A stretch of 64,000 bases of DNA from the NCBI GenBank assembly GCA_911728455.2, contig OU452222.1, positions 8,392,108-8,456,107 of the forward strand. The letters are read 5' to 3'. The translations under genes and the position numbers were made by a program. The notes below the pieces were generated by a model. It was not told the DNA's origin and searched no databases. It saw nothing but the letters and a program-made list of their open reading frames with translations. Positions within the stretch are counted from its first letter, which is position 1, and every line of letters begins with the position of its first letter. The stretch comes from Marthasterias glacialis (lineage: Eukaryota > Echinodermata > Asteroidea > Forcipulatida > Asteriidae). Shown piece after piece: positions 36,261 through 47,669 of this stretch.

Positions 36261-36413
36261 GGGTCCAATTTCATAGAAATTTTGCAGTTTCCTGCTAAGC
36301 CAAAAATTACAGGAAACCAGTCACAAAGGGTACATGTGATGTGGTATTTGGCTGGTAACTTTATTCTGGTCAGCAACTTTTATGTTCTTAAGCAGCTCTT
36401 TGAAATTGGGTCC
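36261..36413. mobile_element. Compact MITE with CCAATTTCA ends, uninterrupted
   Basis: GGGTCCAATTTCATAGAAAT at the left and CTTTGAAATTGGGTCC at the right are inverted copies. Inside: GGAAACCAGTCACAAAGGGT ACATGTGA and TGGCTGGTAACTTTATTCTG. It gives the empty reference for the interrupted copy at 24640-25000. Confidence 0.85.
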
Positions 36414-37191
36414 GGGGATTTGACCCCATTGTTTCTGGGTTACATATTCAAACATCCTTGAAGAGGTCTCATCAGGTTTCTGAGCTACTGTAGTTATGTT
36501 TTCTTATAAATCCTTTGTTTCTTTGAAATGAAATCAAAATAAAAACAAAAGTATAAAATACAAATACAGTAAGCAGTTACCTCGTGTTTGAACCCCACCA
36601 TAAATTTCCTCAATGCACAAAACTTGTGAATTTCAGACTAAATTGAATTGAAAAAGAGAGGAGTTTATTACTTGAAAAAGAGTAGTATTCAAGTCTGTCG
36701 GCGTGGGGGTAATTGGCACTCCTTGCGGCTGAATCATTCCAGGGTTGACGGAGAGCAGCTGCCCTTGGTGTACACCTTGAGGCTCGAGTGTCATGGCATA
36801 CCATCATGAAATAATCAAAGGATAGACTTCATTGTTGAGCCCATCTTATTCATGTATGCTTCCAACAACAGTAAGCTGTGGAATTCATCAATAAATCTGC
36901 AGATTTCAGCAAAGTTCACTTACGTGCTTTGAAATAAATCCAATAAGCGTGCAATCTAGACAGCTAGCAAGGCGGATTCCCCCTATTTTACTGGCATTAC
37001 CAAGCTATTTAATACTGGTCATTAACTTGGATGGACTTAGTTAAGGATGCCATATGTTTAACAGATTTCAACTGTCGAAGAGCAGTTAAATCACCACCAA
37101 TAAAGCACAAGGGAAAGCAAATCTGTGTACACTTGTTTCTTCGATCTTACCAATGTTTTGCAGACCCTTTAAGAAAATGTTGAGTTTATTG
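36414..37191. other. Non-coding stretch, nothing recognised
   Basis: No exon or shared repeat seen up to the left boundary of the 3.8-kb element. Confidence 0.4.
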
Positions 37192-37193
37192 TA

Positions 37194-37500
37194 TCCTGTT
37201 GGTAAGTGATGACGTTTTTGGAGCCAGAAGTGCAATGTAAAACAAATCGTCGCTCGTACCACGAACTGACCTATCTCAGTTTTTGGCGAAAATGAGTTTT
37301 TTGTATATTTGGATTAAATATAGTGAAATCTTCATTTTCTCAAAATTTTGGGACAAAATCTCATCTCTTGTTGTTGTTTATAGCTGTAAACAAAAGCGAC
37401 GCATCGTCAAAAATGAAAATTTGTGGTTCACGAAGTGACGTATCGCGATAGGTCACTTCGTGGGACCAGACACCCTTGTTATGCGCGTTTCACGAAGTGA
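37194..37500 (+). repeat. Left complex terminal inverted repeat
   Basis: The outer 110 bp pairs with the inverted sequence at 40900-41014. The inner part holds TTCACGAAGTGACGTATCGC / GATAGGTCACTTCGTGG and TTTCACGAAGTGACCTA (about 37487). These repeated subterminal motifs are probably protein-binding sites (inference). Confidence 0.8.
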
Positions 37501-38460
37501 CCTAAATGAATATTCAAATAATATTCTTTCTCAAGAGCAGAATCTTTTATTTTTTTAAAGATCGTTTTTCATAATTAAATTTCTAAAAATATATAATAGG
37601 AGTTTAGCTTCTGTTACTAAAACCTCGTATCCTGTAATATTTATGAATGAATCAAACAAAATCATATAAGATGTTATTTCTATAGAGGACGTGCGTCTGG
37701 TAATTGAACGTAATGCACACTAACATTGTGTATAATGTGGAATGGGAGCAGTCCAAGTTAACAACGACGTGGCGTGTTATCATGTGAATGATTGTGAGTA
37801 TATTTTTGATCAAAATATAGCTCAAATTGTTTTAACGTTTCGTTCTTTAATTAATTTCTTATGAATACTATAAAATCGGATGGCTTAGTTGACAATTCAA
37901 TGCACAGATTTTGTGTCAATTAGCCTAGGCCTGACCCTGGACCCGTCCGCCTTTTGTGTGGTTAACCCACGCCCACGCCCACGGCATTACATTCACAATC
38001 ACAGGCCTAACTCTCTACCTGCTCTAGTCTCTACTCTAATCATTTATTATGTTGAACTAAAAAAGTTTAACGATAGACTGGCTGGGTGGAAGCCGAATTA
38101 AATTGTTGTCTTGTCGCAGTCGGGCCATGTTGATGGGATGGCGGTGGGGTGGTGAATATTGAAAGAGTTTATTCAAACACTTGAGGCTACACATTATACT
38201 ATACAGTATACTAGGAAGGAAGGAAGGCTTGTTTAACTTATTTTTTAGTGTAGGCCTATTGTAATTTTATTCACTCTATCGTGTGACAAAAGCCTAACAA
38301 TGTTAAGCAGAGCAGAGTAAAAACTCACTTTTGATGCTGTTCATAAATCGTAATCAATTGCCTACCTTGGTTCTATTTTGTATTTTAAGGAGTAGCCACT
38401 ATAATGTAGCCTCTGTCATGAATTTCTGAAAGGAGGGCGTTTTGGGGGAAATTTGTCAAG

Positions 38461-38516
38461 ATGGCGGACAGGCTGAATGATAACTATTCAAAAATCACGA
38501 CAAAATACTTAGGACC
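38461..38516 (+). CDS. Possible first coding exon of the element-borne gene
   Basis: An ATG in a strong context (CAAGATGGCG) opens MADRLNDNYSKITTKYLG. If spliced at ACC|GTCCCA it leaves two bases and joins the acceptor at 38829 in frame, which would give a 118-residue protein with the downstream exons. The donor is weak (no A/G at +3, no G at +5), and the frame stops at 38542 if read through. The phase match is suggestive only. The downstream gene has its own usable ATG. Confidence 0.3.
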
Positions 38517-38856
38517 GTCCCACATTGTTGAAACAAAAATTTAGATACTATACGATAGGGATTATCCGGCTGGGAAGTGAAAACAATTTTCCATTGAATT
38601 ACTACAGCATAAACATTAGTATAGCAAGTGTTAAACAGTCATCCTGAAATTTAAACTTATAAAATGACTTAAGGATTTTGTGAAAAAGACAAAAAGAGTG
38701 ACAAGCATCCTTATTATTTTTTTTACCATAGCCTTGGACTCAACCCTGGTGAGCTACACTATGGGTGTTTTAGTAAGGGGGTCTGATGGTAGTCAAAATA
38801 TTGTGCTATCAAACACCTGAAATTTCAGCCCCCATCGAGACTTTACCAGACAGAAG

Positions 38857-39566
38857 ATGATGTGGGGGAAAGTACGGTGGAAGGGAACAGTGATATACAT
38901 GGATGACATTGGAGGTAAGCTTAAGATGTGTAAATAATGAAACATTAGCCATTGACTCTTATCAGTGTCTGTATACGTTTTACATTCTTTCAGAATTACG
39001 TTTTGTTTGAAAGTACCAAGTACATGAAATAATTATTGTTTCAATAATCAGTCTGTTAAATGTTGTTTTATTCCACAGGACCTGAGGATAGCGATAGCGG
39101 TGAAGACGACATGCCTCTCGCCTCATTACTAGGCCATTCAGCAAAGAGTGAGTCTTAGTGTTATACTAAATCATAAATACTATGTGGTCTGTATTACAGT
39201 ATTCTGTTGTTTTTTGTTCTATATGTCATCAGCTATTGATATTGCAACTGAGCATGCATCATATCCAGAATCCTCACTAAGTCTAATGTTACTCCTCAAT
39301 TGTGTATAGACAGGGTCTTTTATTCAAACAATGGTTCTTTTTTCAGGTGCAATGTCAAATGTAAGCATTAAACTGTTTTCTTTCTCCACCTAAAACCATT
39401 ATTGCATTACTCTGTTTCAGTCTATGAGGGTGACTCAGGGAGCATCAGCAGCATTCCCGGTGAAAATGCAGCATTGGATGTTACTGCATTGGACACCACA
39501 CCACAAGACACCTCACCAGACATTGGACACCAAACAACATTGGACACAACTGCTGAATCCAAATGA
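38857..39566 (+). CDS. Small spliced gene, acidic 90-residue product, function unknown
   Basis: Three coding exons: 38857-38914 (exon from acceptor TTTCAG at 38828), 39079-39147 and 39421-39566. Splice sites are good (GAG|GTAAGC, CCACAG|GA, AAGA|GTGAGT, TGTTTCAG|TC), and both introns are phase 1, so the frame stays open to TGA at 39564-39566. The start chosen is the ATG at 38857; a second follows directly. The N-terminus MMWGKVRWKGTVIYMDDIGG is basic/aromatic. The middle PEDSDSGEDDMPLASLL is a strongly acidic patch, and the tail is rich in D, T, S and P with an LDTT repeat. No domain is recognised. Acidic patches of the DDMPL kind occur in nuclear and transposon-derived proteins (loose family knowledge). 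The gene lies wholly between the TIRs of the 3.8-kb element, so it may be element-encoded, the tail of a lost transposase gene, or a captured host gene. Confidence 0.5.
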
Positions 39567-39594
39567 AATAGTTTTTAAATTAACTTGTACGTTA

Positions 39595-39613
39595 AATAAA
39601 TAGATTGAATAAA
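39595..39613 (+). promoter_or_regulatory. Two polyadenylation signals
   Basis: AATAAA at 39595-39600 and again at 39608-39613, 29 and 42 bases after the TGA of the small gene. This is the expected place for 3' end formation and supports the terminal exon call. Confidence 0.55.
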
Positions 39614-40634
39614 GGTATAATGCATCATGTGATTTTGGAAGAATGCATTCATTCTGATTATCTAGTTTCCAAAATGCATATCATAAAACAAACCTCTGAA
39701 AATGTCATCAAAATCACACTTTTGAGAAAACAGTGAATAACGGTTGGATTTTATCAGTTATTTTGTATACATTGTCTTTGGTAACTGTTGTTGCATTTAC
39801 ATCATTTTAGACGGAAATGTTCAAGGAGGGAGGGGAGAGGTGGTTACAATCTTCATCTTTACCAATCTTTCAGATTGAAATTAATCAAAACATTTCTGCT
39901 TATTACTACAGCTATATCACACCTTTAGAGTAAAATTTAAAGATTAAAGATTTGAAGCTTGTATGTGCAAAATGCAAAACCAATCAATTACAATTCTTAA
40001 TTTATTTACAAAATTTCACTATATTTCAACATTTCGGTTTTAGTCATCATCATGTCCAACCTTTTCCGAGATGAATTAATCCATTTCTTTAGTGTTATGG
40101 ACATTAATAAGGACTAAGTATTTTGGATCATTGTTAAAAACTTACTTAGTTCATCATTGCCTTTCGTTAAATGACCAGCCTGGCAATCCTGTGTATGTAC
40201 ATGTTGGAGGTTTTGAAATGAGATTCGTTTTTACAATAAATCATTGGTTAAAACGGACAGAATTGGCTTGTCATGTGATTGCATAACGTACTGACATTAA
40301 TGAATGACTAAATCACTATTAATTATAAAATTACCCCTGTGAAAGATCCTATTATGACATTTTGTTAAAGAGCATGGTTTCCACCGACTTTCCCCATGAT
40401 GAAATATAAACAGATGAAAAAAAAACCCGTGTAACAACGTGATCGAATTTTAAATGCCCTTTTCCAACTATTTTGGACACATTGACCCCCACCCCACCCC
40501 ACCCCGATAGTATTTTTAAAAATCGGCCTGTATGCCAGCGTGTGCATTATGGACGCGTTGAGTGCCATAGGCAGAGTGTGTTGCGCGTGCGCACAACAGA
40601 TAGGTCGCCCGGCACAGAGCTCAGAAATGAAACT

Positions 40635-41014
40635 TTTCGTACCACGAAGTGACCTATCGCGATACGCCGCTCGCTGCGCGTAAGAAAACTGAATATTATA
40701 ATTTCACGAAGTGACGTATAACTTTGCCACTTTATATTTACCTTAATACTTGATATTTTTACATTAAACAAAAACAGTGTGAATCTATGACTTTTAATCT
40801 ACCTGCTGTAGTATTATCAGTTCCAAAGAAGTGATATTTCTGTGGGAAATGACCAATCCAAAAACAGCTAAACTGTAAACCCGTTTAACTCGAAACGACA
40901 AAAACTGAGATAGGTCAGTTCGTGGTACGAGCGACGAAATGGTATACATACATGTAAATGAGCATTCGTTACACTGCACTTTTGGCTCCAAAATGTCATC
41001 ACTTACGAACAGGA
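40635..41014 (-). repeat. Right complex terminal inverted repeat
   Basis: Contains ACCACGAAGTGACCTATCGC, TTTCACGAAGTGACGTATA and GATAGGTCAGTTCGTGGTAC, then the outer end TTGGCTCCAAAATGTCATCA CTTACGAACAGGA. It has an extra ~20 bp (CATTTACATGTATGTATACC on the inverted strand) relative to the left repeat. Confidence 0.8.
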
Positions 41015-41139
41015 TAGGATTTCCATAGCAACACCTTAAGTAACAGCCATGGCTGTAATAGCGTATTTGAGTCCTTCTTTAGATTCTAATCATTTGTACA
41101 CCTAGGTATAGTTAACCACTTTTTGTACTTTTTCTTTAA

Positions 41140-41497
41140 AACCCCAGCTCAACATTGGTAAACTGACTGTAAATGCTTCCATTCTTTGCACAAATCAAGA
41201 TATTTGTACTAAAACCAACCTGTGAAAATTTCAGCTTATTTCATTGTTTCATTTGCAAGAAAACGGTAAAAATGCATTTGACATTTTTGTACACATTCCT
41301 ATAGGCAGAGTTTTCGTCTCACTGAGATGAAAACTAATTTTTCATGTTACTTAATTAATATTCTCAAAAAACGATAGCAGTTCAGGCAGAAATATTTCAA
41401 GGAAAGTTTTCTACCATCATTATCTTTATACCATGTAAGGTATATGTAAATCTGAGAACATTTCTGTTTTTCCTCTTACTAACGTTGAGCTGGGGCT
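41140..41497. mobile_element. TTAA-flanked MITE, copy 3 (intact)
   Basis: TTAA at 41136-41139 and at 41498-41501. Ends AACCCCAGCTCAACATTGG and, inverted, CTAACGTTGAGCTGGGGCT. At 358 bp it is the best-preserved copy in the window. The GTTTTCGTCTCACTGAGATG AAAAC hairpin lies inside. It sits only about 120 bp outside the right end of the 3.8-kb element. Confidence 0.88.
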
Positions 41498-41501
41498 TTA
41501 A

Positions 41502-42939
41502 GATCCAACCAAGTGTATTGTAAATAATCCCATCCTTTCAACTGAACTTATTATACATTATATCAACCTTGTTCCATGATAAAACCAATTTTAATTTCTT
41601 AATACATCAATTTTGGTTGACCTACTTAACCATTTGATCTCATCATGGTTTTAAAGGAAATTCCATTTGGATTGATCTGATCATGAAGGCACTTAATGGG
41701 TTTGTTTTACGGGTGGATCATTTAAAGAAAATAAAGTGTTTTTCTGTGGGATTGTTCTTCTTTTGTTTGACTTTGTCAAGGTTTTTTATGTTGGCCAAAT
41801 ATGGCTGCCTCGTTGAATTGTTTAAAATGTCAACTTTTTCGTGGAGGAACTTTTAGTGACACTGTTGCTGCTTTTTCCTGCCCCCCTTTTTTTAAGGGGG
41901 GGGGGGATTCATTTGTTTTTATAATTTTATTTTTTATTATTGGCCAAATATCTGAGCAGGATACATTTGTTAAAAAAAAAAACACCCATGCTTCAACCTT
42001 GAATGGTGTTAGATGTGAAGTTTTAGATGAGATGTTTTGAAAGAAGCCATTGCTGCTTTTTTTTTTTGGGGGGGGGGGGGTTGGAGTTGGTAATGGTAGG
42101 TTGTTACTCCATACATGCCACTTGCAGGCGACCTTTTCCTAATTAGGTTGGTTTTTCAAGTGATTGAAAATAGCACCAGGTTTACGATATATGAGAATTT
42201 TAAAACTTGTTTGTATTTGATAATTCCGCAATAAGCTTTATACCAGAGCTCTTCAAATCCATCATTATGATTTCTTTTCCTCTTTAAAGAAAGTATAAAT
42301 ACAAAAAAAAACATGTTCAAAAAAAAGAAAGAAAGTATATTGATGTATCTGATGTGTACAACAATGTTTTTTTTAAATAATTTATAACACTGCATCAATT
42401 CTTAAAAAACTAACACTCTACTGTTTGTGTAGCACAATGCTCCATGGAAAAACATCATCACAGATAAATGAAAATAAAACAACTGACAAGACCCGGCCTT
42501 AACCTAACAGGAATTTTCATCAAATTATTTACATCTATGTGACAAAAGCTTTCCATTATATTGCTATCAGTCTAATGAAACTCACTGAAGCATTGCATAC
42601 TCAACCCACCCCTCTTCCCAATGGAGCATTCTGTCACGCTCGCACATTAGCGGTGCTGATTGTGCTTGTAGTCGTTGGTGGCATTATAGCTGACGGTGTT
42701 TCCTTCCTCCCCACACTGTAGCTACACGTCCGTAAAGGTGTACACGTGCGTGCTGAACCTTTATACATTGCTGGCCATGCAGCCTGAAAACAGACAGTGA
42801 TAATGACCTAGTTAGTACTACATTCACTCATGGAATTGGATCTCCACTTTGACAACTTCCAAAAGAGAGCTGAGTTTTAGGATCCGATTACAGAGGGAGT
42901 TTTTGACTGGATTTTTATTTGTCCTGTCCACTGTTTCAG
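41502..42939. other. Non-coding stretch; possible 5' region of the next gene
   Basis: C- and G-runs near 41880-41906 and 42058-42080, and a T/A-rich part at 42290-42370. From about 42620 to 42780 the sequence is more even and CpG-bearing (TCACGCTCGCACATTAGCGG, ACACGTCCGTAAAGG), with CCTTTATACATTG as a weak TATA-like site. It could hold the promoter or leader of the exon at 42986. Nothing firm. Confidence 0.3.
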
Positions 42940-42985
42940 CTGTGTTCACTAGGAAAACGACACTCTTTTATCTGGGAACTGGCAG

Positions 42986-43062
42986 ATGACGGTGATAGAC
43001 GATTCCGCTCTTGGAACTGTCAACAGGGATTCTGATTGCTACGCTGTGTTACCTGATAAACA
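42986..43062 (+). CDS. Candidate first coding exon of a dispersed gene
   Basis: ATG at 42986 (context GGCAGATGA) opens MTVIDDSALGTVNRDSDCYA VLPDK and runs to the consensus donor AAACA|GTAAGT, leaving two bases (CA). An in-frame TAG 36 bases upstream shows that this is the first usable ATG. A good acceptor (CTGTTTCAG at 42931-42939) could make this exon start at 42940 with an untranslated leader. The two leftover bases are completed to CAG (Gln) by the acceptor at 53278. No domain recognised; the peptide is mildly acidic. Confidence 0.42.
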
Positions 43063-44734
43063 GTAAGTCATCTTTATTAAATTAGAATAGATTGATGATA
43101 TTGATAGTGGCCTACATATTATGAGGTCATCTCCTTGCTTTTGATCCTCTAAAAAATGGAATTACTTAAAAGTCGTCTGATCTGCAAGAAGTTGGGAAGG
43201 GGGGGGGGGGGAGGTATTCACTTGAAGTTAATTACCAATTTAATTTGGTAATAGCATTCAAGCCAATTTTAATGCAATTTAAGATTCATGTTAAGATGAA
43301 AAAGCAAAGAATAAGGTGAGCAGACACGAGGGGAAAGGAATTAGATCGAGTGGCTTCACCGGCGGACTTAAATTCCTGTAGGAAAAAAAAAAGCAGCAGG
43401 ATTTCCCGGTACTGCAGTACAAGTAAATAGGCCTGATAAGCACATACAGTCAAAGGGCAAATTTGTACTTCATAAAGGATTTTGATTTTTGGATGTCGTC
43501 AACTTTTTGTGAAATTAGAGAAAGTAGACCCGCTTAAAAGAATTTCAAATGGTGACTGTATAAACTGTAAATTTAAAAGTTTTTCGTTTTTAACACATGA
43601 GGCTTTACCATAGGCCTACTTAATTTATCCTTCATGTACAGTATGTTAATGGTATATTTAGAAAAAGGAATTAGCTAGGAGTGACAGTCATGTGGATACA
43701 ATCTCTCTTTTGGGAGAAGTGCTGGCTCTGGGATGAACCGGATATAGTCTGGACGTTTTGAACAGTCTACTCTGGTCATCTTAAACACTGTTGGAGAGGA
43801 TCAGTCAAAGAGTGTGATGCACAGTGACTTTCACTCACAAAATAGCCAAACTGACACCACTCGGGCCGAGGGAGTGAAAATACCAACCTGATTTTGGTAT
43901 ATTTGTTCAATCTTTGTTGGAAAACACCCAATTAATGTTCTGAGGCATATTTTGTTCGTGGAAATGCTGAAGTTAAGAATGTCAAATGTAATCTTGTCTT
44001 TTTTTAAATTTTTGTATAGTTTGTTCCGTTTTTGTTGCTAGGAATCTATCATAGTCATTGCTGTTTATTTGTTTAGCTCTATAGAATCTAATGTCTTTAT
44101 TATCTAAGTTATTATCTAAGTATTTTTTACCTCCATGTTAGATTATCGCATGAAAAATAGTAGACGGCATAACAAGAAAAGTGAACATTTTTAATTGGCC
44201 AGAAGTGCCCCTAGAAACAACATGGTGCCCCCCCCCCTAAAATTTTACCCAAGTGTTGCGGCTGAGAAGTAGCTGTTGAAAACTGCTTACCAACCAAAAT
44301 GACCTGGTATAATTTAAAATTAAGAACCAAATTTAAAACCTAAGCGGAGTTCTTCCTAGAGGCTAAATTTTTTTTAAATTTTTTTTTATAACATGCACCG
44401 CTACTCATGATTATGATAGTTATTATAGTGGCCTATGGACTGAGCAATGAAGGATGACCAAGTGACAAATATTAGGTGGCAAACCTTGACCTCCTATCTT
44501 AGAATGCAAGATAGCACGTCCTTAACATAGAAACCTCTTACTAGGAAGTTGTGAATTCTATGTGACCATTTCAAGGACAAGGCAAGGACAAGGTAAAGAA
44601 CAAGTACCAGATTTGTAGGATGAAATATCAGTGTGATTGAAAAGTGTGTGTTGATGAAATAATTTTAACCTTTCTAGCGACGGCTGCAATTTTTTTCTGT
44701 CTTGCATACCATGATTCAAGGGAGGGATCATTTC
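43063..44734. other. Putative intron part, with a G-run and a MITE scrap
   Basis: G-run at 43199-43211. 43795-43890 (GAGTGTGATGCACAGTGACT, AATAGCCAAACTGACACCAC) is a fragment of the MITE family at 59969-60215 and 60587-60838. A C-run with TAAAATTTTACCC lies at 44230-44250. No further exon found. Confidence 0.45.
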
Positions 44735-45110
44735 ATAAAAGACCTAGCAGTGTACTTTATCTTGATTCAAAGACACTAAAAAGCATACCACCAGCATTAG
44801 TTTGGATAATATTGCCATTACTTTACCTTACCTTGTCCAGCAGTGTACTTTATCTTGGTTCAAAGACATTAAAATGCATACCAGCAGCATTAGTTTTGCC
44901 AGTGTTACTATTACTGTACCTTACCTTGCCTATTAGTGTACTTTATCTTGATTCAAAGACATTCAAAAGCATACCACCAACCAATGTTTTCATTACTGTA
45001 CCTTACGCTGCCTAGCAATGTTCTTTACCTTGATTCAGAGACATTAAAAAGCGTACCACCAGCATTAGTTGTGCCATTGTTGTACCATAATTTGATTCAA
45101 AGACAGTAAT
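44735..45110. repeat. 93-bp satellite, about 4 copies
   Basis: Unit AGTGTACTTTATCTTGATTC AAAGACA ... AGCATACCACCAGCATTAGT ... TACCTTACCTTGCC, with starts at 44750, 44843 and 44936 (period 93) and a shorter fourth copy. The same unit occurs inverted and scattered at 29995-31045. Since 93 is a multiple of three, a 123-codon open frame runs through it, which is better explained by the repeat than by a gene. Confidence 0.88.
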
Positions 45111-46161
45111 AACAGTATGTTATATCAATTTGAACATCAGCTGTTATTTCTTATCTGAATAAGTGTGGAAGTGAACTCACCAGTAGCAGACTTTTTGCCA
45201 GTATGCTATTCAGGGTTCTCCCCAGGATTTTTCAAAACTGGGGGGCATTCTAGACCCAAATTTTGAAAGTGTGGCCGAAGCACGCTGAATTGGTAGCAGG
45301 TCCTTGGAAGGTTTTTATGGTAATATTTATGTTTGGTTTGAAAAGCTCTGCAGTGCAGTCTGGTGATTTTAAAATGGTTGTATGTTAGTGTGTTTGTGAA
45401 TTTGATATTAAAATCTAAAAAAAATAAATAATAATAATAAAAAAACATAAAAATATATATATATTTTAAAATTATTATAATAATTTTTTTGTGTATCTGC
45501 CGTAATGTCTGCGTAACGGCCCATAATTTGTGGGTATTGTGCATATTGCTAACTTGTGCATGGGGAGAACCCTGCTATTTAACAATAATAGTTTGGAATC
45601 ACAAGACATGTGAGGCTAGAGGCAGGCCATTGCCCTCATAAACTACATATTTTATGACCTGTAGTTGTCAAGGATTTGTTTTTTTCATAATACGTTTATT
45701 CTCAATATCAACACAGATTGTTTACCAGCATATATTTGTGAACTCCCTTGTTACCAGGATGAGTACTAGGCATTAGGCAGCTTCAGAGCTCATCATTCAA
45801 TACACATATGGTATCTTTTTGCTGGCATGTCAGGGATTTACTCTGTATTAGGGTTGTACAAAGTATATTCAACTCTTGTGTACTTAAATTGTTGTGGGTT
45901 GAAGAATCCAATACATTGTGAAAGCCGCTTGATGTTACGCATTCAGTTGTTGAAACTGGATGACCAAAAATGCTAAATCAAGGAAATGTGTATTTAAGCT
46001 TTTAAAGGGGGTATCCTGCATCCCTTAGACCAGTGACAATATCTGTAAACACCTGTAGTTGCCCCTCCCTCCCCCCTTCAATCCACCCTCCATATGTACC
46101 TTCAGAAGCCGTGCTGGTTTTGGGAAGAGTTGAGCCCCCTAAAAAGAACAACCCTGGTTGT
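45111..46161. other. Non-coding stretch, nothing recognised
   Basis: Shares CCCCAGGATTTTTCAAAACT, CATTCTAGACCCAAATTTTG AAAGTGTGGCC (45212-45280) in inverted form with 7605-7685, so one more dispersed repeat lies here. AT-rich to 45490. No gene. Confidence 0.5.
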
Positions 46162-46505
46162 GTGGAGTGTCATGGCCGAGCGGTCTATTCCCCCGAACTT
46201 AAGTCCTGTAGTTTACAGAATGTGGGTTCAAATCCCGGCCTGGTCAGTCGCGACACTTGTGTCCTTGAGCAAGACTCTTTACCATAGTTGCTTTGTCCTT
46301 CAGATGGGACGTTAAGCTGTAGGTCCCGTGTACTGGGATGGGTAGTGCACATAAAAGAACCCACAACACTTATCGTGAAAGAGTAGGGGTTTACCGCGGT
46401 GTTTCTGGTTCAGATAGCAAGCATCCTTATCTACAGGTTTCCTCAGGCTTCCGAGCTATAGTGATTAAGTTTGCTTTTGAGGCACCCTTGGTTTCATTAC
46501 CAGAA

Positions 46506-46536
<31 letters not shown>
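46162..46536 (+). mobile_element. tRNA-derived SINE, full length, plus strand
   Basis: Head GTGGAGTGTCATGGCCGAGC GGTCTA (A box) and GTGGGTTCAAATCCCGG (B box, intact), tRNA-Leu/Ser-like. Body: TTGAGCAAGACTCTTTACCA, ACGTTAAGCTGTAGGTCCCG, AAAGAACCCACAACAC, ACCGCGGTGTTTCTGGTTC and TTTCCTCAGGC. Tail (AAT)n at 46507-46536. Best preserved SINE of the window; relatives at 30163-30528, 47478-50392 (split), 58391-58708 and 60393-60570. Confidence 0.92.
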
Positions 46537-47477
46537 GCATACACCTTTGCTTTATGATTGTTTCAAGGAATGAAGTATCCATCATGGAAAACATAAAGTT
46601 ATTTAATCTAACATAACACTGACTACATGTCTACATAGTTTTATTTCATAAAGATTTGCTAGCCAGAATCTACTTGAAGCTTACAATAAAATCAAATGAC
46701 GCCATCACACGAATCCCGCCTGGGATCAGAACGTCGTATGTAGATTGGGTTTTCAGTCCAAACTAGCAGAGCTTGCGGGTTTTCCTTTTTGCTTCCCATA
46801 TTTTAAACTGAATGTTTCTACATCATCTTTTCTTCACTGATATCTGCAAACTACAGTGCTCGACTATTTTAATGATCCCTTTGATTCATTAGAGAAAGAT
46901 TCTATTTTTTGTCTACACTGATCTAAAGTATGGATGCATCTACAATCAAGGTGTCCTCGTCCTTAGTACATGATATAGATTCTTGTCAAGTGTGGATGCA
47001 TTTACAGACATTTTACCAAAGGGAAAACGTAAATTAATGTTGCAAACTGCTTAACAGCCGAAACGACTTGTGGTATAAATGCAACATGTGGTAATGGCCG
47101 TTCGACCCTAGTGGAGACTTTCTCAGAGGCTAAATAACTATTCACAGGATGGTGTCTTTTGTGTTATCATTTTTGGGTTTGAAAAAGTGCTCGGCTGGGG
47201 TCAAAATGTCAAACCTTTACCTCTGTTTGCATTTTAACCAAGTGCTAGGACAATGTTGTAATATTGCTGGTACCAATAGGCGGTAGTCATAATATTTCAC
47301 CTTTATGGTATTAACTATTATCAATATTTTTATAATGTGAAGGTTGGACATGATTGTCCTGATTTTTATGACTTTTCAGTATTCTTGATTAAACTGATGC
47401 ACATACTTCGCAAAATGTTTTTCACTAAAGTAAGTTCAAAGCTTCATAAAGCTAGACATTCTAGTCATCATTTTCAA
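46537..47477. other. Non-coding stretch, nothing recognised
   Basis: No exon, RNA or shared repeat found between the two SINE copies. Confidence 0.4.
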
Positions 47478-47642
47478 ATTATTATTAGAATTATTATTAT
47501 TAATTTCTGGTAATATGAAACCAAGGATGCCTCAAAAGCAAACTTAATCACTGAAGCTTGGAAGCATGAGGAAACCTGTAGATAACGATGCTTGCTATCT
47601 GGACCAGAAACACCGGGGTAGACCCCTACTCTTTCACGATAA
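47478..47642 (-). mobile_element. SINE fragment, tail-side half (split)
   Basis: ATTATTATTAGAATTATTAT (tail), CTGGTAATATGAAACCAAGG, AGGAAACCTGTAGATAACGA, CCAGAAACACCGGGGTAGAC CCCTACTCTTTCACGATAA. It stops abruptly at 47642; the continuation is at 50278. Confidence 0.9.
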
Positions 47643-47669
47643 GGGACAGCTTCATAAGTATTTTAATCA

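Larger units (their letters stand above)
37194..41014 (+). mobile_element. 3.8-kb TIR element carrying a small spliced gene
   Basis: Begins TCCTGTTGGTAAGTGATGAC and ends in the inverted form GTCATCACTTACGAACAGGA, flanked by TA at 37192 and 41015. The inverted match runs on through TTTGGAGCCA(G/A)AAGTGCA(A/G)TGTAA. After a gap it resumes with an exact 35-bp block containing GTACCACGAACTGACCTATC. Further in, both ends carry CACGAAGTGAC motifs, including a palindrome around TATCGCGATA (37427-37464; half of it at 40640-40666). TA target use is typical of Tc1/mariner, but the long, motif-rich ends are not. No DDE transposase domain is visible; the only gene-like content is the small gene at 38857-39566. 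Non-autonomous or an unrecognised type. Confidence 0.8.

Noticed and set aside
42290-42400. Coding frame on the minus strand (80 codons)
   Set aside because: Made of A/T-rich simple sequence giving poly-Phe/Lys; no other support.
44644-45015. 123-codon hydrophobic open frame
   Set aside because: Follows the 93-bp satellite, whose period keeps the frame open. The same satellite at 30 kb is not open.
46162-46250. Possible tRNA-Leu or tRNA-Ser gene
   Set aside because: The same head is joined to the same non-tRNA body in other copies, so it is a SINE promoter.
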